From assembly GCA_026314275.1 (NCBI GenBank), contig CP111109.1, forward strand, positions 620,001 to 684,000: DNA of 64,000 nucleotides, given 5' to 3'. This document shows positions 43,418 to 51,474 of this stretch, piece after piece (positions within the stretch are counted from its first letter, which is position 1; every line of letters starts with the position of its first letter). A program made the position numbers and the translations under genes. The notes under the pieces were generated by a model. It worked only from the letters and a program-made list of their open reading frames with translations, had not been told where the DNA came from and made no database searches. Origin of the DNA: JAGOEY01 sp017997515. Lineage in GTDB: Bacteria > Pseudomonadota > Gammaproteobacteria > Burkholderiales > Burkholderiaceae_C.

Positions 43418-44045
43418 GGGTGAAAGTCCTTTGATAGCCGCTTGTGCATCCGACGTGGTGCATGCAAGGGATGGCGAGACTTTCAGCCGTGCAGCCGTAA
43501 TTTGTCGCTCTGCAAATGGGCTGCAAGCCTCCAGCGGCGTGCGTACAGAGTGCGGCGCACCCGTACAACTCGCCAGGCCTGCAGCTCTTTGCAGCCCATT
43601 CGCCATCGCTGCAGCAGTGGGTTACTTGCCGTCGCTGGCAGTGAGTTGGTTGAGCGCTGGAAAGGACGTTGCCACCTTGGGTGTTTGGCGCTTGCGCTCA
43701 CGCTTCACGGCGGCTTGCAGGGTCTGCCGCTTCACACCAATCTCCGCCGCAACGGAAGCCCAGGCGGCAGTGTCTCCACCCCGGGCCTGAACGGCTGCCG
43801 TCACCAGCTCGCGCTGATTGCCGTCTGCCCACGATGCACCCTTGTTCGCTGTGCGGTATGCCGCCAAAGCGGGAAGGTCAGCCAGCGGGAAGGTGCCCAC
43901 GACCTCAGGAACAGACACCATCGACAACGCCACCACCCGCGCCGCGCCCCAGCCCCACACGGCGGCGGCGTCCGCTTCACTCACGGCAAGGAAAGAGCCC
44001 AGCGCCTCGCGTACATCCATGCCCGCATCCGCGTATTTCGGACTA

Positions 44046-44869
44046 GGGCGTGTTAACACTAATGGCGACGGCGACGATTGCGCCAGAAAATCTCCGACAT
44101 GGAGATCACGCCCGAACAATTCGCTACCATTGAACACTGCCTGCCCAGGCAGCGTGGCAACGTCAGCCTGAGCAATCTGCAGGTGGTCAATGCGATCCTT
44201 TATGTGGCCGAACATGGTTGCAAGTGGCGCGGACTGCCCAAACGCTTCGGCAACTGGCACACGATTTACACGCGCATGAATCGCTGGACCAAAGCTGGCG
44301 TCCTGGATCGCATGTTCGAGGAGTTGCAGCGTGCGCAAGTCGTGCGTATCAGGATCGAAGCCGTCTCGCTGGACTCCACAAGCATCAAGGTCCATCCCGA
44401 CGGCACAGGGGCACTAAAAAAAACGGTCCGCAGTCCATCGGAAAGTCCCGAGGTGGATGGAACACCAAGATTCATATGGTTGCCGCGGATGCTCGAACGG
44501 CCGTGACGTTTTGCCTCTCGCCCGGGCAGGCACACGACGCACCCGAAGGCCGGCGCCTGCTCAGCAGTCTTGGGCCCGCCAGCAGGCCGGTGCATTTGTT
44601 GATGGACCGCGCCTACGAAGGCAACGAGACACGGCAGCTGGCACTGGATCTGGGTTTCATTCCGGTGGTGCCACCAATGAAGACGCGGATCGAACCGTGG
44701 GACTACGACCGCGAGATGTACAAGCGCCGCAATGAGGTGGAGCGGTTGTTCCGTCGACTCAAAGGCTATCGCCGTATCTTCACGCGGTTCGAGAAACTCG
44801 ACCTCATGTTCCTGGGCTTCATCAGCTTCGTGCTCGTCGCTGATGGACTGAGAATGTGTTAACAGGCCC
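44046..44869 (+). mobile_element. IS5-family element (IS427-like), 824 bp
   Basis: Terminal inverted repeats GGGCGTGTTAACAC and GGGCCTGTTAACAC (13 of 14). The element is flanked by TA at 44044-44045 and 44870-44871, the 2-bp target duplication of the IS427 group. It contains one transposase made by frameshifting. It points opposite to the disrupted host gene. Confidence 0.88.
44099..44862 (+). CDS. IS5-family transposase, probable -1 programmed frameshift
   Basis: The first frame (44099-44506) encodes the N-terminal domain (MEITPEQFATIEHCLP; LPKRFGNWHTIYTRMNRW) and the first catalytic Asp (LDSTSIKVHPDG). At an A8 run near 44416 the frame shifts -1 into a frame ending at 44862. The latter carries the second Asp (MDRAYEGNETR) and the Glu (KRRNEVERLFRRLKGYRR). 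Both parts are undamaged, so the enzyme may be active. Confidence 0.82.
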
Positions 44870-45248
44870 TAGCCCAAACCAAGCGCAGCCACGCCACAGC
44901 CCCAGCAGTGCCATGCCCCAAGCTGTCAGCAGGTTCGCGCTTCACATTCCAAATAGTTGACCCGGCACCAATCGACCAAGCCGCGTCACCTGACCCCGTT
45001 TTGAACCACTCCCGATCCCCCAGCGCTAGCGCATTCCCGCCCGGCTGCAGCAGGTACAAGGCGGGTGGTTTCTCACTCTGCAGTCGAGGCAAAAGCAAAT
45101 CCGTCACAGCCTCAGCGCGGGCCATGTCGTGCCGCTTCATCAGGTCGCGCACCAGCACCCCCAAGCGCACCGCGCCGCCATCCGGCCCAGCCTTGATACG
45201 CAGCACGCCAAATGCTGATTCGTTGGGTGTGTTGGGCTCTGCCATGGC

Positions 45249-45596
45249 TTACCCCCGGTGCGGGCTGTGCAGGCCGTTGATTGCATGCGCCAGCATTGCA
45301 GTCAGCGCGGGCAAGCGCATGTAGAACATGGCAGCAAATTCCTCAGCCTCTATGCACTCGCCCCCGGCCACCAGGGCAGACGATGCAGCCGATAGGCTTC
45401 TGGCTTCGCTCCAGCACCATGCCAGTTGATCCATGGGCGAAGCCTTGGGGTTCACGATCACGGCCGGATTTTCCTGGTTGTATGCCGTCCAGTTTTCTGC
45501 CAGATAGCCGATAACGCACGGGGCGGGGCTTGGTGCAAATTGGTCAGGCATGGAAACCTCTTGTGCAGTTGGTAGGTTTGTAGGGTGCTCCATCAT
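45249..45596 (-). CDS. Unknown small protein of the element
   Basis: This 115-residue protein (MMEHPTNLPTAQEV; an alternative Met at 45551) is soluble and acidic in the middle (GGECIEAEEFAAMFYMRLPA). It starts directly after the preceding gene's stop and lies 3 bp before the IS-disrupted gene. No family recognised. Confidence 0.65.
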   Translation of the reverse strand: MMEHPTNLPTAQEVSMPDQFAPSPAPCVIGYLAENWTAYNQENPAVIVNPKASPMDQLAWCWSEARSLSAASSALVAGGECIEAEEFAAMFYMRLPALTAMLAHAINGLHSPHRG

Positions 45597-45959
45597 TCAA
45601 TCCTTCTTCGCATCTTGGCGACGCACTGAGACGATCCCGGCAATGTAGGTCTCAGCGCGCTTGCGGTCGGTGTCATTGAGTAGTGCGTAATCGGCCATGC
45701 TCAATGCACTGAATGGCCAATTGCTTGCGGGCTTTGGCAGCGTGGTGGTCGCAGCCATCTGTACCAAGCGGCCAAGCATGGCTTCATTCTGGGCTTGGCG
45801 CTCAGAGTTGTAGCGCGCAACACGCTTGCGCGCCAGCTGATTCGCCGGGATCACACAGGCAGGCCAGCGGCCAGGCAATCGGGTTTGTCGAACCGGCGCG
45901 GCAGCGGCGGTGGGGAGGGAAATGATTTGTGCAGTAGCGCGGATAGAAGCGGGTGCCAT
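45597..45959 (-). CDS. Unknown small protein of the element
   Basis: This 120-residue protein has a basic middle (NQLARKRVARYNSERQAQNE) and a C-terminal helix with ADYALLNDTDRKRAETYIAG. It abuts the next gene. No recognised family. Confidence 0.65.
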   Translation of the reverse strand: MAPASIRATAQIISLPTAAAAPVRQTRLPGRWPACVIPANQLARKRVARYNSERQAQNEAMLGRLVQMAATTTLPKPASNWPFSALSMADYALLNDTDRKRAETYIAGIVSVRRQDAKKD

Positions 45960-45962
45960 GGC

Positions 45963-46196
45963 TCAGCCCCGCCCGCAGGTGTTGGCTGCACTGGGTGTGC
46001 GTGCCAGGTGGGAACGGTAGGCGTGCAACGCATCTATGCCAGCCGTAGGCCGGGCAAACGCGGCACATGCGTCGGTGAAGGTGTCACCCGTTGCGGCCTT
46101 CATGGCACCCAGTGCGCTGCACTGCTGCTCTATCAGCCAGGCCTCGAAGGCATCCAGGCTTGCGGGCGTGTTGGTGGGTGTGGTGGTCGCTTTCAT
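45963..46196 (-). CDS. Unknown small protein of the element
   Basis: This 77-residue protein (MKATTTPTNTPASLDAFEAW) is soluble and Ala/Thr-rich with no recognised motif. Its start overlaps the upstream gene by 4 bp (ATGA), supporting translation. Confidence 0.6.
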   Translation of the reverse strand: MKATTTPTNTPASLDAFEAWLIEQQCSALGAMKAATGDTFTDACAAFARPTAGIDALHAYRSHLARTPSAANTCGRG

Positions 46197-46426
46197 GCTG
46201 CACCCCCTTGCCCACAGGCATCCAGGTTGCGCAGCGCAGCCAGCGCCTGCACAGCCTTGCGGGCAGCGCCGGGCACGTTGCTGGCAGGCTGGCGCAGGTA
46301 GTGCAGCGCCATGGCCAGGGCGTTGTGCGCCTCTGCATGCAACTGGATGGGGTCAGGGGTGCGGGGGCCCATGGTGGGCGGCGTGGGCGCAGCGCGGCGG
46401 CTGGCCAGGTGGGTGACACGTGTCAT
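46193..46426 (-). CDS. Unknown small protein, first gene of the element's long operon
   Basis: This 77-residue protein starts MTRVTHLASRR; AAGGAG lies 11 bp upstream of this ATG. An upstream Met at 46501 is not favoured. It contains HAEAHNALAMALHYLRQPA. It opens a close-packed minus-strand run ending with the primase. Confidence 0.6.
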   Translation of the reverse strand: MTRVTHLASRRAAPTPPTMGPRTPDPIQLHAEAHNALAMALHYLRQPASNVPGAARKAVQALAALRNLDACGQGGAA

Positions 46427-46792
46427 GGCTTCTTGCTCCTTTTCGAGACTTGAAACCACCGCGCAGCGTTTGAAGCGCAACAGGGTGGACGGGATGTTCA
46501 AAACACGCGAAAAGACGTGCGCCAGGCGTTGCCGCTCTGGCCATCCCGTCCGAAATCGACAAATTCGGGACGTGACAAAACCTCACTGTCGGGGAGGTTG
46601 CGCCGCTTTTCGATGTGGTGTTTTGAAGCACCGGCCCCTTTCAGGGTTGCGCCGATTATGGCAGCGCGTTTGCTGGGGGGTCAAGGGGTTTTGTGCGGCT
46701 GGGGCTTCGCTCTGCTGGGTGCCCTTCGACCGCACCAGGTGCGCAGCAGCACGTCGGCCCCTTCCCGGCGGGGCTGTGCTGGGGTGAAACGG
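46427..46792. other. Noncoding gap between higA and the small-gene operon
   Basis: No convincing gene. It must hold the promoter for the long operon. It contains one copy of a 60-bp repeat (46697-46757) whose partner lies at 47569-47628, on the other side of higBA. Confidence 0.55.
46697..46757. repeat. 60-bp repeat, copy 1, flanking higBA
   Basis: GGGGCTTCGCTCTGCTGGGT and GGTGCGCAGCAGCACG occur in the same order at 47569-47628 with a few differences. The two copies bracket the toxin-antitoxin genes. Confidence 0.7.
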
Positions 46793-47104
46793 TCAGGCGT
46801 GGGCTGGCGCGGGTTGCACGTGCATGGGCGTGGCCTTGAATCGTTGCGTGGCCTGCCACACGTCATAGGCGCTTTGCTCTGCCAGCCATAGCCGTGCCTC
46901 GCCACCACGCTCCACACCCAGCCACGCCTCTATGCGCAGCGCCATCTCAGGCGAGATAGCAGCGCGGCCATTCAGCACGCGGGACAACGCAACGCGGGAC
47001 ACGTCAAGCTGCTGTGCGGCCTGGGTCACAGTCAGCCCCAGCGCAGGCAAAACATCATCCTTGAGCGTCAGGCCGGGATGCGGGGGGTTAAACATGCGGG
47101 TCAT
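46793..47104 (-). CDS. higA: HigA-type antitoxin
   Basis: This 103-residue helix-turn-helix antitoxin binds HigB and represses the operon. It begins MTRMFNPPHPGLTLKDDVLP and has the HTH AAQQLDVSRVALSRVLNGRA, followed by MALRIEAWLGVERGGEARLW. It is the second gene, 18 bp after higB, the reverse order (toxin first) that is characteristic of higBA. Confidence 0.88.
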   Translation of the reverse strand: MTRMFNPPHPGLTLKDDVLPALGLTVTQAAQQLDVSRVALSRVLNGRAAISPEMALRIEAWLGVERGGEARLWLAEQSAYDVWQATQRFKATPMHVQPAPAHA

Positions 47105-47122
47105 AGTCGTATCTCCAGTTGT

Positions 47123-47404
47123 TCAGTGGTAGTCCTGATAGTCCACCAGCACAGCATCGGTGCCTTCAAAAGTGAACGTCATGCGCCAGTTGCCGTTTAC
47201 CCATACTGAAAAATGCCCCTTGAGTTCACGCCCTTTCAGCGGGTGCAACTTCCAGCCCGGCAGGTTCATGCCCTGCGCATTGGTCGTTTCGTTCAAGCGT
47301 CGCAGCATGGCGGCCAGTCGTGGGGCATGGGCGGCTTGAATCCCGGCCATGTTCCCTTTCTCAAAAAAGGCTTTCAGGCCCTTGTGCCGGAATGTCTTGA
47401 TCAT
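47123..47404 (-). CDS. higB: HigB-type mRNA-cleaving toxin
   Basis: This 93-residue RelE-superfamily toxin should cut mRNA at the ribosome. It starts MIKTFRHKGLKAFFEKGN and has LHPLKGRELKGHFSVWVNGN and WRMTFTFEGTDAVLVDYQDY, the usual HigB core. It probably stabilises the integrated element. Confidence 0.9.
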   Translation of the reverse strand: MIKTFRHKGLKAFFEKGNMAGIQAAHAPRLAAMLRRLNETTNAQGMNLPGWKLHPLKGRELKGHFSVWVNGNWRMTFTFEGTDAVLVDYQDYH

Positions 47405-47722
47405 GGGGCATTGTATCTTGTAGCGTTACACGGCGCAAAGCACTATGGCCGAAATGCAGCGCGGGACTTTGACGGCCATTTTTCCGGCATGGGCGAGTGC
47501 CGGTAGCAAGCCCCGGCATGGTGTGCGGCTGGTGGGGCTGCACCTTGTGCAGACGTCCGCACACCGTGGGGGCTTCGCTTTGCTGGGTGGCCCTCGACTG
47601 CACTAGGTGCGCAGCAGCACGACGGCATAGGGCAGTTCACCCCAAGGCCAGCCCCGGCCCGGTGTGTGCCCGGTGGGGCTGCGCCTGGTGCAGACGTGTG
47701 CACACCGTGGGGCTGCGCCCTG
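47405..47722. other. Noncoding gap left of the HTH gene, with repeats
   Basis: No convincing gene. It holds copy 2 of the 60-bp higBA-flanking repeat and two TGCAGACGTNNGCACACCGTGGGG-type copies (about 47550 and 47697). Confidence 0.5.
47569..47628. repeat. 60-bp repeat, copy 2, flanking higBA
   Basis: GGGGGCTTCGCTTTGCTGGG and GGTGCGCAGCAGCACGACGG match the copy at 46697-46757. Confidence 0.7.
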
Positions 47723-47944
47723 CTATTCGATGTACTGCCGGTGCAGGCGCTTTATGTCCTGCATCGCACCCAGGTACGCAGGCACCCATGCAGGCACGGG
47801 CGTGTGCCCCGTTGCCCAGCGTGATGGGGTCTGTTTGGTCACCCCGGCCTTACGGCAAAAGTCGGATTGTTTCCAGCCCAGCGCGGCAAGGGCAGCGGCG
47901 AATTCATCGGGGCTCATGGTGTCGTCGGTGATGGGGGTTTTCAT
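47723..47944 (-). CDS. Small helix-turn-helix protein
   Basis: This 73-residue protein starts MKTPITDDTMSPDEFAAAL and has a Cro/XRE-like HTH (WKQSDFCRKAGVTKQTPSRW). It is likely an element repressor. Upstream Met codons at 47974 and 48058 lie in AT-rich sequence and look noncoding. The AT-rich region with DnaA boxes is immediately upstream. Confidence 0.7.
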   Translation of the reverse strand: MKTPITDDTMSPDEFAAALAALGWKQSDFCRKAGVTKQTPSRWATGHTPVPAWVPAYLGAMQDIKRLHRQYIE

Positions 47945-48378
47945 TCCGCAAGTGTAGCGGTAGCGTTCCCGCATGAATACGAATACCCTGTTTACGTACT
48001 CATATTTAACATAACGCCACTTGTATAAAGCATACATTGTTAATAGTTTTGTACTCATTTAGGAAATAAACCAATGAAATCATGGGCTTGCAAACCTTAT
48101 CCACACTGCCCATTTTTTCAGCAATAAAGCAGACAACGCAGCACAGAAAGTTATCCACATGCCCCGCCGCCGCTGGGGGCTGGCACAGGGGACACCTTTC
48201 GCCGCCATTTCCAGCAACGTGCGTGCAGCTCCAGACAGTCAGCAGCATGGCCCGGGGCTGGTGGTCAGCATGGGCGGGGGCTCAAAACCAGCGAACCAAA
48301 CAAAAGGGAAGGCATGGAACAGGGAAGAAATACATAAGAAAGAGTGTTTTTATTTCACTATATGAATTATTTCTCTTT

Positions 48379-48483
48379 TGTCCCCGCAGTGTCCCCGTTC
48401 TGTCCCCGCATTGTCCCCGCTGCCCTACACCCCGCAAACACGCATGGATGCTGGATTCTTCTCTTTTGTCCCCGCTGTCCCCG
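48379..48483. repeat. TGTCCCCG iteron-like array
   Basis: TGTCCCCG occurs at 48379, 48390, 48401, 48412, 48467 and 48476. The first four are spaced exactly 11 bp, one helical turn. This is consistent with a protein binding repeated sites on one DNA face. Confidence 0.7.
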
Positions 48484-48546
48484 CACTTTTGGCGGGAATA
48501 GTGCTGGGGTAAATCTGCAACCCATCCCGCACAAGCCCCGCGCCCA

Positions 48547-48573
48547 TGAAAAAACCGCCCGAAGGCGGCTGGT
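48547..48573 (-). terminator. Terminator of the integrase gene
   Basis: On the minus strand GCCGCC, TTC and GGGCGG are followed by TTTTTTC, about 45 bp after the integrase stop. Confidence 0.8.
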
Positions 48574-48616
48574 GGTGGGGGCTTGGGGCTGGCCTGGTGC
48601 AGGGTGGTGCGGGGGC

Positions 48617-49858
48617 TCAGGCGCTGCGCCGGGGCAACTGGATCACGTCGCCACCGGCTGCCAGCTTGTCGAGGTAGTCCGCCCACACCTGCAGCATGTC
48701 GGTGCGTTCCTCCAGGTGGGTGGCACGGTCGTATGCGCCGTTGTGGGTGATCTGGCCTTTGTGGGCTAGCTGTGTCTCCAGCACGTCAACCGGGAATTTC
48801 AGAACTTGGCGCAGGATGGTTCGGCCCGTGGTGCGGTAGCCGTGCCAGGTGTGCCGGTCTTTGTAGCCCATGGCGTGGAGGGCCGCATTCACCCCGGCCT
48901 CGGACATAGGCTTTGCGTGATCGCGCAGGCCGGGGAACACGTACACACCGTGCCCCGTCAAGGGGTGCAAGCCCTCCAGCAAGGCCAGCGCTTGGCGGGG
49001 CAGCGACACCACATGCGGCTGTCCGTTCTGCTTTTCCTCCTTGCGGCGCTTCATGTCTGCGCTGGGGATCGTCCATAGGCCTGCATCCCGGTCAAGGTCT
49101 GCCCAGCGCATGGTGCGCAGGTTGCCGGGGCGCTGGAATAGCATGGGGGCCATCATCAAGGCGGCGCGCACCACGGGGCCGCCCCGGTAGGCCAGGCTGG
49201 CACGCAGCAGTTCGCCAACTTCCTTTGGGTCGATGATGGCCGGGAAGTTGCCCTTGATGTGGGTCTTCAGGGCCTTCTTGATGTCGGCAGTAATGTCTCG
49301 CTCTGCCCGGCCCGTGGCGACAGCGTGGCACCACACACCGTGCGACGTGATCAGCACGCGGCCCGGCACGCTGGGGGAGCCCCGGGCCTCGATTTTCTGG
49401 ATGATGGCCAGCAGCTCAACGGGTTTGATACCAGCGATGGCACGCGCCCCCAGGAAGGGCAGCACGTCTTTGCGCAGGTTGCGCTCTTCGCGCACATAGT
49501 GGGTGTCGCTCCAGTTGGGTTTGTTCAGCGCCAGCCAGTCAGCAGCCACGGCGTTCAGGGTGTCGCCGCTGCCCACCGCCGCCTGCAGCTTTTCGATCTG
49601 GCGTGCCTGCACGGGGTTGATGCCTTCGTCCTTTTGGGCCTTGGCCACATCCCGCGCCCTGCGTGCGTCTGCCAGCCCCACGGCGGGGTAACTGCCCAGG
49701 GCCATGCGCCCCTCTTTGCCATCGGCGTAGGTCTTCCAAAACCAACGCCTTGACCCGCTGGGGCTGGCCTCCAGGTACAAACCGCCCGAATCTGTGAAGC
49801 GTGCACGCTTCTTTTCAGGGGGGCAAACGGCGTTGCGGCAGTGTTTGTCGGTCAGCAT
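48617..49858 (-). CDS. P4-type tyrosine recombinase (integrase)
   Basis: It inserts and excises the element at tRNA-Thr. The 413 residues have the N-terminal DUF4102-like arm domain (MLTDKHCRNAVCPPEKKRAR; GRMALGSYPAVGLADARRAR), a core-binding domain (about 95-190), and a catalytic domain with Arg (QRPGNLRTMRW), HGYR, an AHKG block and Tyr (NGAYDRATHLEER). The set is complete. It starts about 210 bp from the tRNA, and the intervening sequence holds GTTCCCCGG sites and the tRNA terminator. Confidence 0.92.
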   Translation of the reverse strand: MLTDKHCRNAVCPPEKKRARFTDSGGLYLEASPSGSRRWFWKTYADGKEGRMALGSYPAVGLADARRARDVAKAQKDEGINPVQARQIEKLQAAVGSGDTLNAVAADWLALNKPNWSDTHYVREERNLRKDVLPFLGARAIAGIKPVELLAIIQKIEARGSPSVPGRVLITSHGVWCHAVATGRAERDITADIKKALKTHIKGNFPAIIDPKEVGELLRASLAYRGGPVVRAALMMAPMLFQRPGNLRTMRWADLDRDAGLWTIPSADMKRRKEEKQNGQPHVVSLPRQALALLEGLHPLTGHGVYVFPGLRDHAKPMSEAGVNAALHAMGYKDRHTWHGYRTTGRTILRQVLKFPVDVLETQLAHKGQITHNGAYDRATHLEERTDMLQVWADYLDKLAAGGDVIQLPRRSA

Positions 49859-49873
49859 GGGGGCGTCTCCACG

Positions 49874-49953
49874 TCGGGGAACAGGGGGTGACCGGGGAAC
49901 AACTACCCCGGTTTCCGCGATTCTGCCCGATTGTTCCCCGGTCTGTTCCCCGG
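49874..49953. repeat. GTTCCCCGG motifs upstream of the integrase
   Basis: GTTCCCCGG at 49933-49941 and 49945-49953 on the plus strand, 12 bp apart, and inverted at 49892-49900; a one-base variant lies at 49874-49882. Same motif and spacing as at 38706-38726. Likely arm-type or operator sites. Confidence 0.6.
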
Positions 49954-50027
49954 TTTGGTGTTGGCTGTAGGCGAACTTTGCTGGACGCTAACGCACTACA
50001 GAAGCGGGGTTTTCATAGGGGAAAAGA

Positions 50028-50062
50028 AAAAGCCCGGAAGCTTGTGGAAGCTTACGGACTTT
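50028..50062 (-). terminator. Terminator downstream of tRNA-Thr
   Basis: On the minus strand GTCCGTAAGCTT and AAGCTTCCGGGC pair with a few mismatches and are followed by TTTTTC. It lies just beyond the tRNA 3' end, inside the element. Confidence 0.6.
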
Positions 50063-50066
50063 AAAA

Positions 50067-50142
50067 TGGTGCCGATTGTCGGAATCGAACTGACGACCTT
50101 CCGCTTACAAGGCGGGTGCTCTACCAACTGAGCTAAATCGGC
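50067..50142 (-). tRNA. tRNA-Thr (anticodon TGT)
   Basis: A 76-nt cloverleaf on the minus strand: acceptor GCCGATT/AATCGGC, D loop AGTTGGTAGA, anticodon loop CTTGTAA (TGT at 34-36), T loop GTTCGATTC, encoded ACCA. It is the integration target of the element and is intact. Confidence 0.95.
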
Positions 50143-50193
50143 GAACTGTCTATTTTAGCGGACTTGCGGGTGTGCTTTTGCCTCGCTCGCAGA

Positions 50194-50724
50194 CTATTTC
50201 ACACGTTTAAGCGCAGGACGCTGGCCTCCGCTTGCAGGGCTGGGACGGGGCGGGTCGGTGTTGTCTGTGTCGGCCGGTTCGGCGGCGTCGGAAGGAACCA
50301 GCTGAACCACCTTGGCATCGTCTGCTGTCGATGGGGCTTGATCTTCCACCACAGCAAGCCCACCCGTCGCACCACCGGCGTCGGATTGCAACACAGCGGG
50401 TGCTGGCGCCGGGAACGCCATACCTTGGCCATTTTCGCGTGCGTAGATGGCCATGACACGCCCGATAGGCACCATGATGTCGCGCGCTGTTCCACCAAAC
50501 CGGGCTTTGAATTCGATGAAATCATTGCCCAGCTGGAGCGAGCTGGTGGCATCAAAACTGATGTTCAGGACAATTTCGCCATCCTTCACAAACTCACGCG
50601 GCACTTTGACGGTGTCGTCCACCAGGACGGCCACATACGGCGTGAAACCGTTGTCCGTGCACCATTCGTAGAGCGCGCGGATCAGGTAGGGTCGTGTCGA
50701 GGTGGATTCCAGGGCATTCATCAT
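50194..50724 (-). CDS. sspB: ClpXP specificity-enhancing factor SspB
   Basis: SspB is an adaptor that delivers ssrA-tagged and other substrates to ClpXP. The 176 residues start MMNALESTSTRPYLIRALYE and contain TPYVAVLVDDTVKVPREFV and LNISFDATSSLQLGNDFIEF. A disordered tail (about 115-176) ends GQRPALKRVK; the ClpX-binding motif usually at this tail is ambiguous. It follows sspA as usual in Betaproteobacteria. Confidence 0.93.
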   Translation of the reverse strand: MMNALESTSTRPYLIRALYEWCTDNGFTPYVAVLVDDTVKVPREFVKDGEIVLNISFDATSSLQLGNDFIEFKARFGGTARDIMVPIGRVMAIYARENGQGMAFPAPAPAVLQSDAGGATGGLAVVEDQAPSTADDAKVVQLVPSDAAEPADTDNTDPPRPSPASGGQRPALKRVK

Positions 50725-50741
50725 GGAGCTACCGCGCGTGT

Positions 50742-51353
50742 TTACTTGCGCATGACCTTTTCAGACGGCGTCAACGCTTCAATGTAGGCCGGGCGCGAGA
50801 AGATGCGTTCCGCGTACTTGAGCAAGGGCGCAGCATTCTTGCTGAGTTCGATGCCGTAGTAGTCCAGACGCCACAGCAGCGGTGCGATGGCCACGTCCAG
50901 CATCGAGAAGTTGTCACCCAGCATGTATTTGTTCTTGAGGAACACGGGTGCCAGTTGCGTCAGGCGGTCGCGGATGTGTGCGCGGGCTTTTTCCAGGGCT
51001 TTTTCGTTGCCCTTGGTCACACGCGACTCCAGGATGTTGACGTGAACGAACAATTCCTTTTCGAAATTGAGCAGGAACAGGCGCACACGGGCACGATCCA
51101 CTGGGTCGCCGGGCATCAGCTGGGGGTGCGGAAAACGCTCGTCAATATATTCATTGATGATGTTCGACTCGTACAGGATGAGGTCACGTTCCACCAGGAT
51201 AGGCACCTGGCCGTACGGGTTCATCACGCTGATGTCTTCAGGCTTGTTGTACAGATCGACGTCGCGGATCTCGAAGTCCATACCCTTCTCGAACAGCACA
51301 AAGCGGCAGCGGTGGGAGAAAGGGCAGGTTGTTCCCGAATAAAGCACCATCAT
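50742..51353 (-). CDS. sspA: Stringent starvation protein A
   Basis: SspA is a glutathione S-transferase fold protein that binds RNA polymerase and aids stress survival. The 203 residues have the N-terminal thioredoxin-like half (YSGTTCPFSHRCRFVLFEKG, NPYGQVPILVERDLILYESN) and the C-terminal all-helical half. The order petC-sspA-sspB is conserved in Betaproteobacteria. Confidence 0.94.
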   Translation of the reverse strand: MMVLYSGTTCPFSHRCRFVLFEKGMDFEIRDVDLYNKPEDISVMNPYGQVPILVERDLILYESNIINEYIDERFPHPQLMPGDPVDRARVRLFLLNFEKELFVHVNILESRVTKGNEKALEKARAHIRDRLTQLAPVFLKNKYMLGDNFSMLDVAIAPLLWRLDYYGIELSKNAAPLLKYAERIFSRPAYIEALTPSEKVMRK

Positions 51354-51474
51354 GGCGGAAGCTCCTAAAAATCAAAAGAGTGGGACGTCACCTGCGCATG
51401 ACACGCCGGTCGGCCCACTCCGTAAATCCGGCCCGTACGGGGTACGGGTGCCGGAAGGGAAAAAACGTGGCGAC

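Larger units (their letters stand above)
43622..45245 (-). pseudogene. Unknown element gene split by an IS5-family insertion
   Basis: The two parts are 45245-44872 and 44045-43622. Removing 44046-44869 plus one TA copy restores one frame of 265 residues running across the junction (LRLVWASPKYADAGMD). The N-terminal part begins MAEPNTPNESAFGVLR; the C-terminal part has a helix-turn-helix-like VAAEIGVKRQTLQAAVKRE. No family recognised. It lies between the small genes and alpA in the same direction, so the insertion may be polar. Confidence 0.85.
47945..48616. other. Origin-like noncoding region with DnaA boxes and iterons
   Basis: A locally AT-rich stretch (about 47985-48090) is followed by two exact DnaA boxes TTATCCACA at 48097-48105 and 48151-48159. 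Further right is the TGTCCCCG array, then the integrase terminator. No gene is supported. Together these are the usual parts of a replication origin. Confidence 0.6.
38636..50083. mobile_element. Integrated satellite-like element at tRNA-Thr (about 11.4 kb)
   Basis: It is bounded by the candidate attL and the 3' end of tRNA-Thr, with a P4-type integrase next to the tRNA. Contents are all on the minus strand except one small gene and the IS: integrase, HTH protein, HigBA, five small genes (one IS-disrupted), AlpA, an unknown protein, and a DUF927-type primase-helicase. There are no capsid, tail, packaging or conjugation genes. Cis-regions include two DnaA boxes, two iteron-like arrays and terminal GTTCCCCGG pairs. 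The composition resembles P4-like satellites, but no helper-linked gene was recognised. Confidence 0.7.

Noticed and set aside
48082..48501. 139-residue plus-strand frame over the DnaA boxes and iterons
   Set aside because: The frame reads through repeats (CPRSVPVLSPHCPRCP) and has no ribosome-binding site or family.
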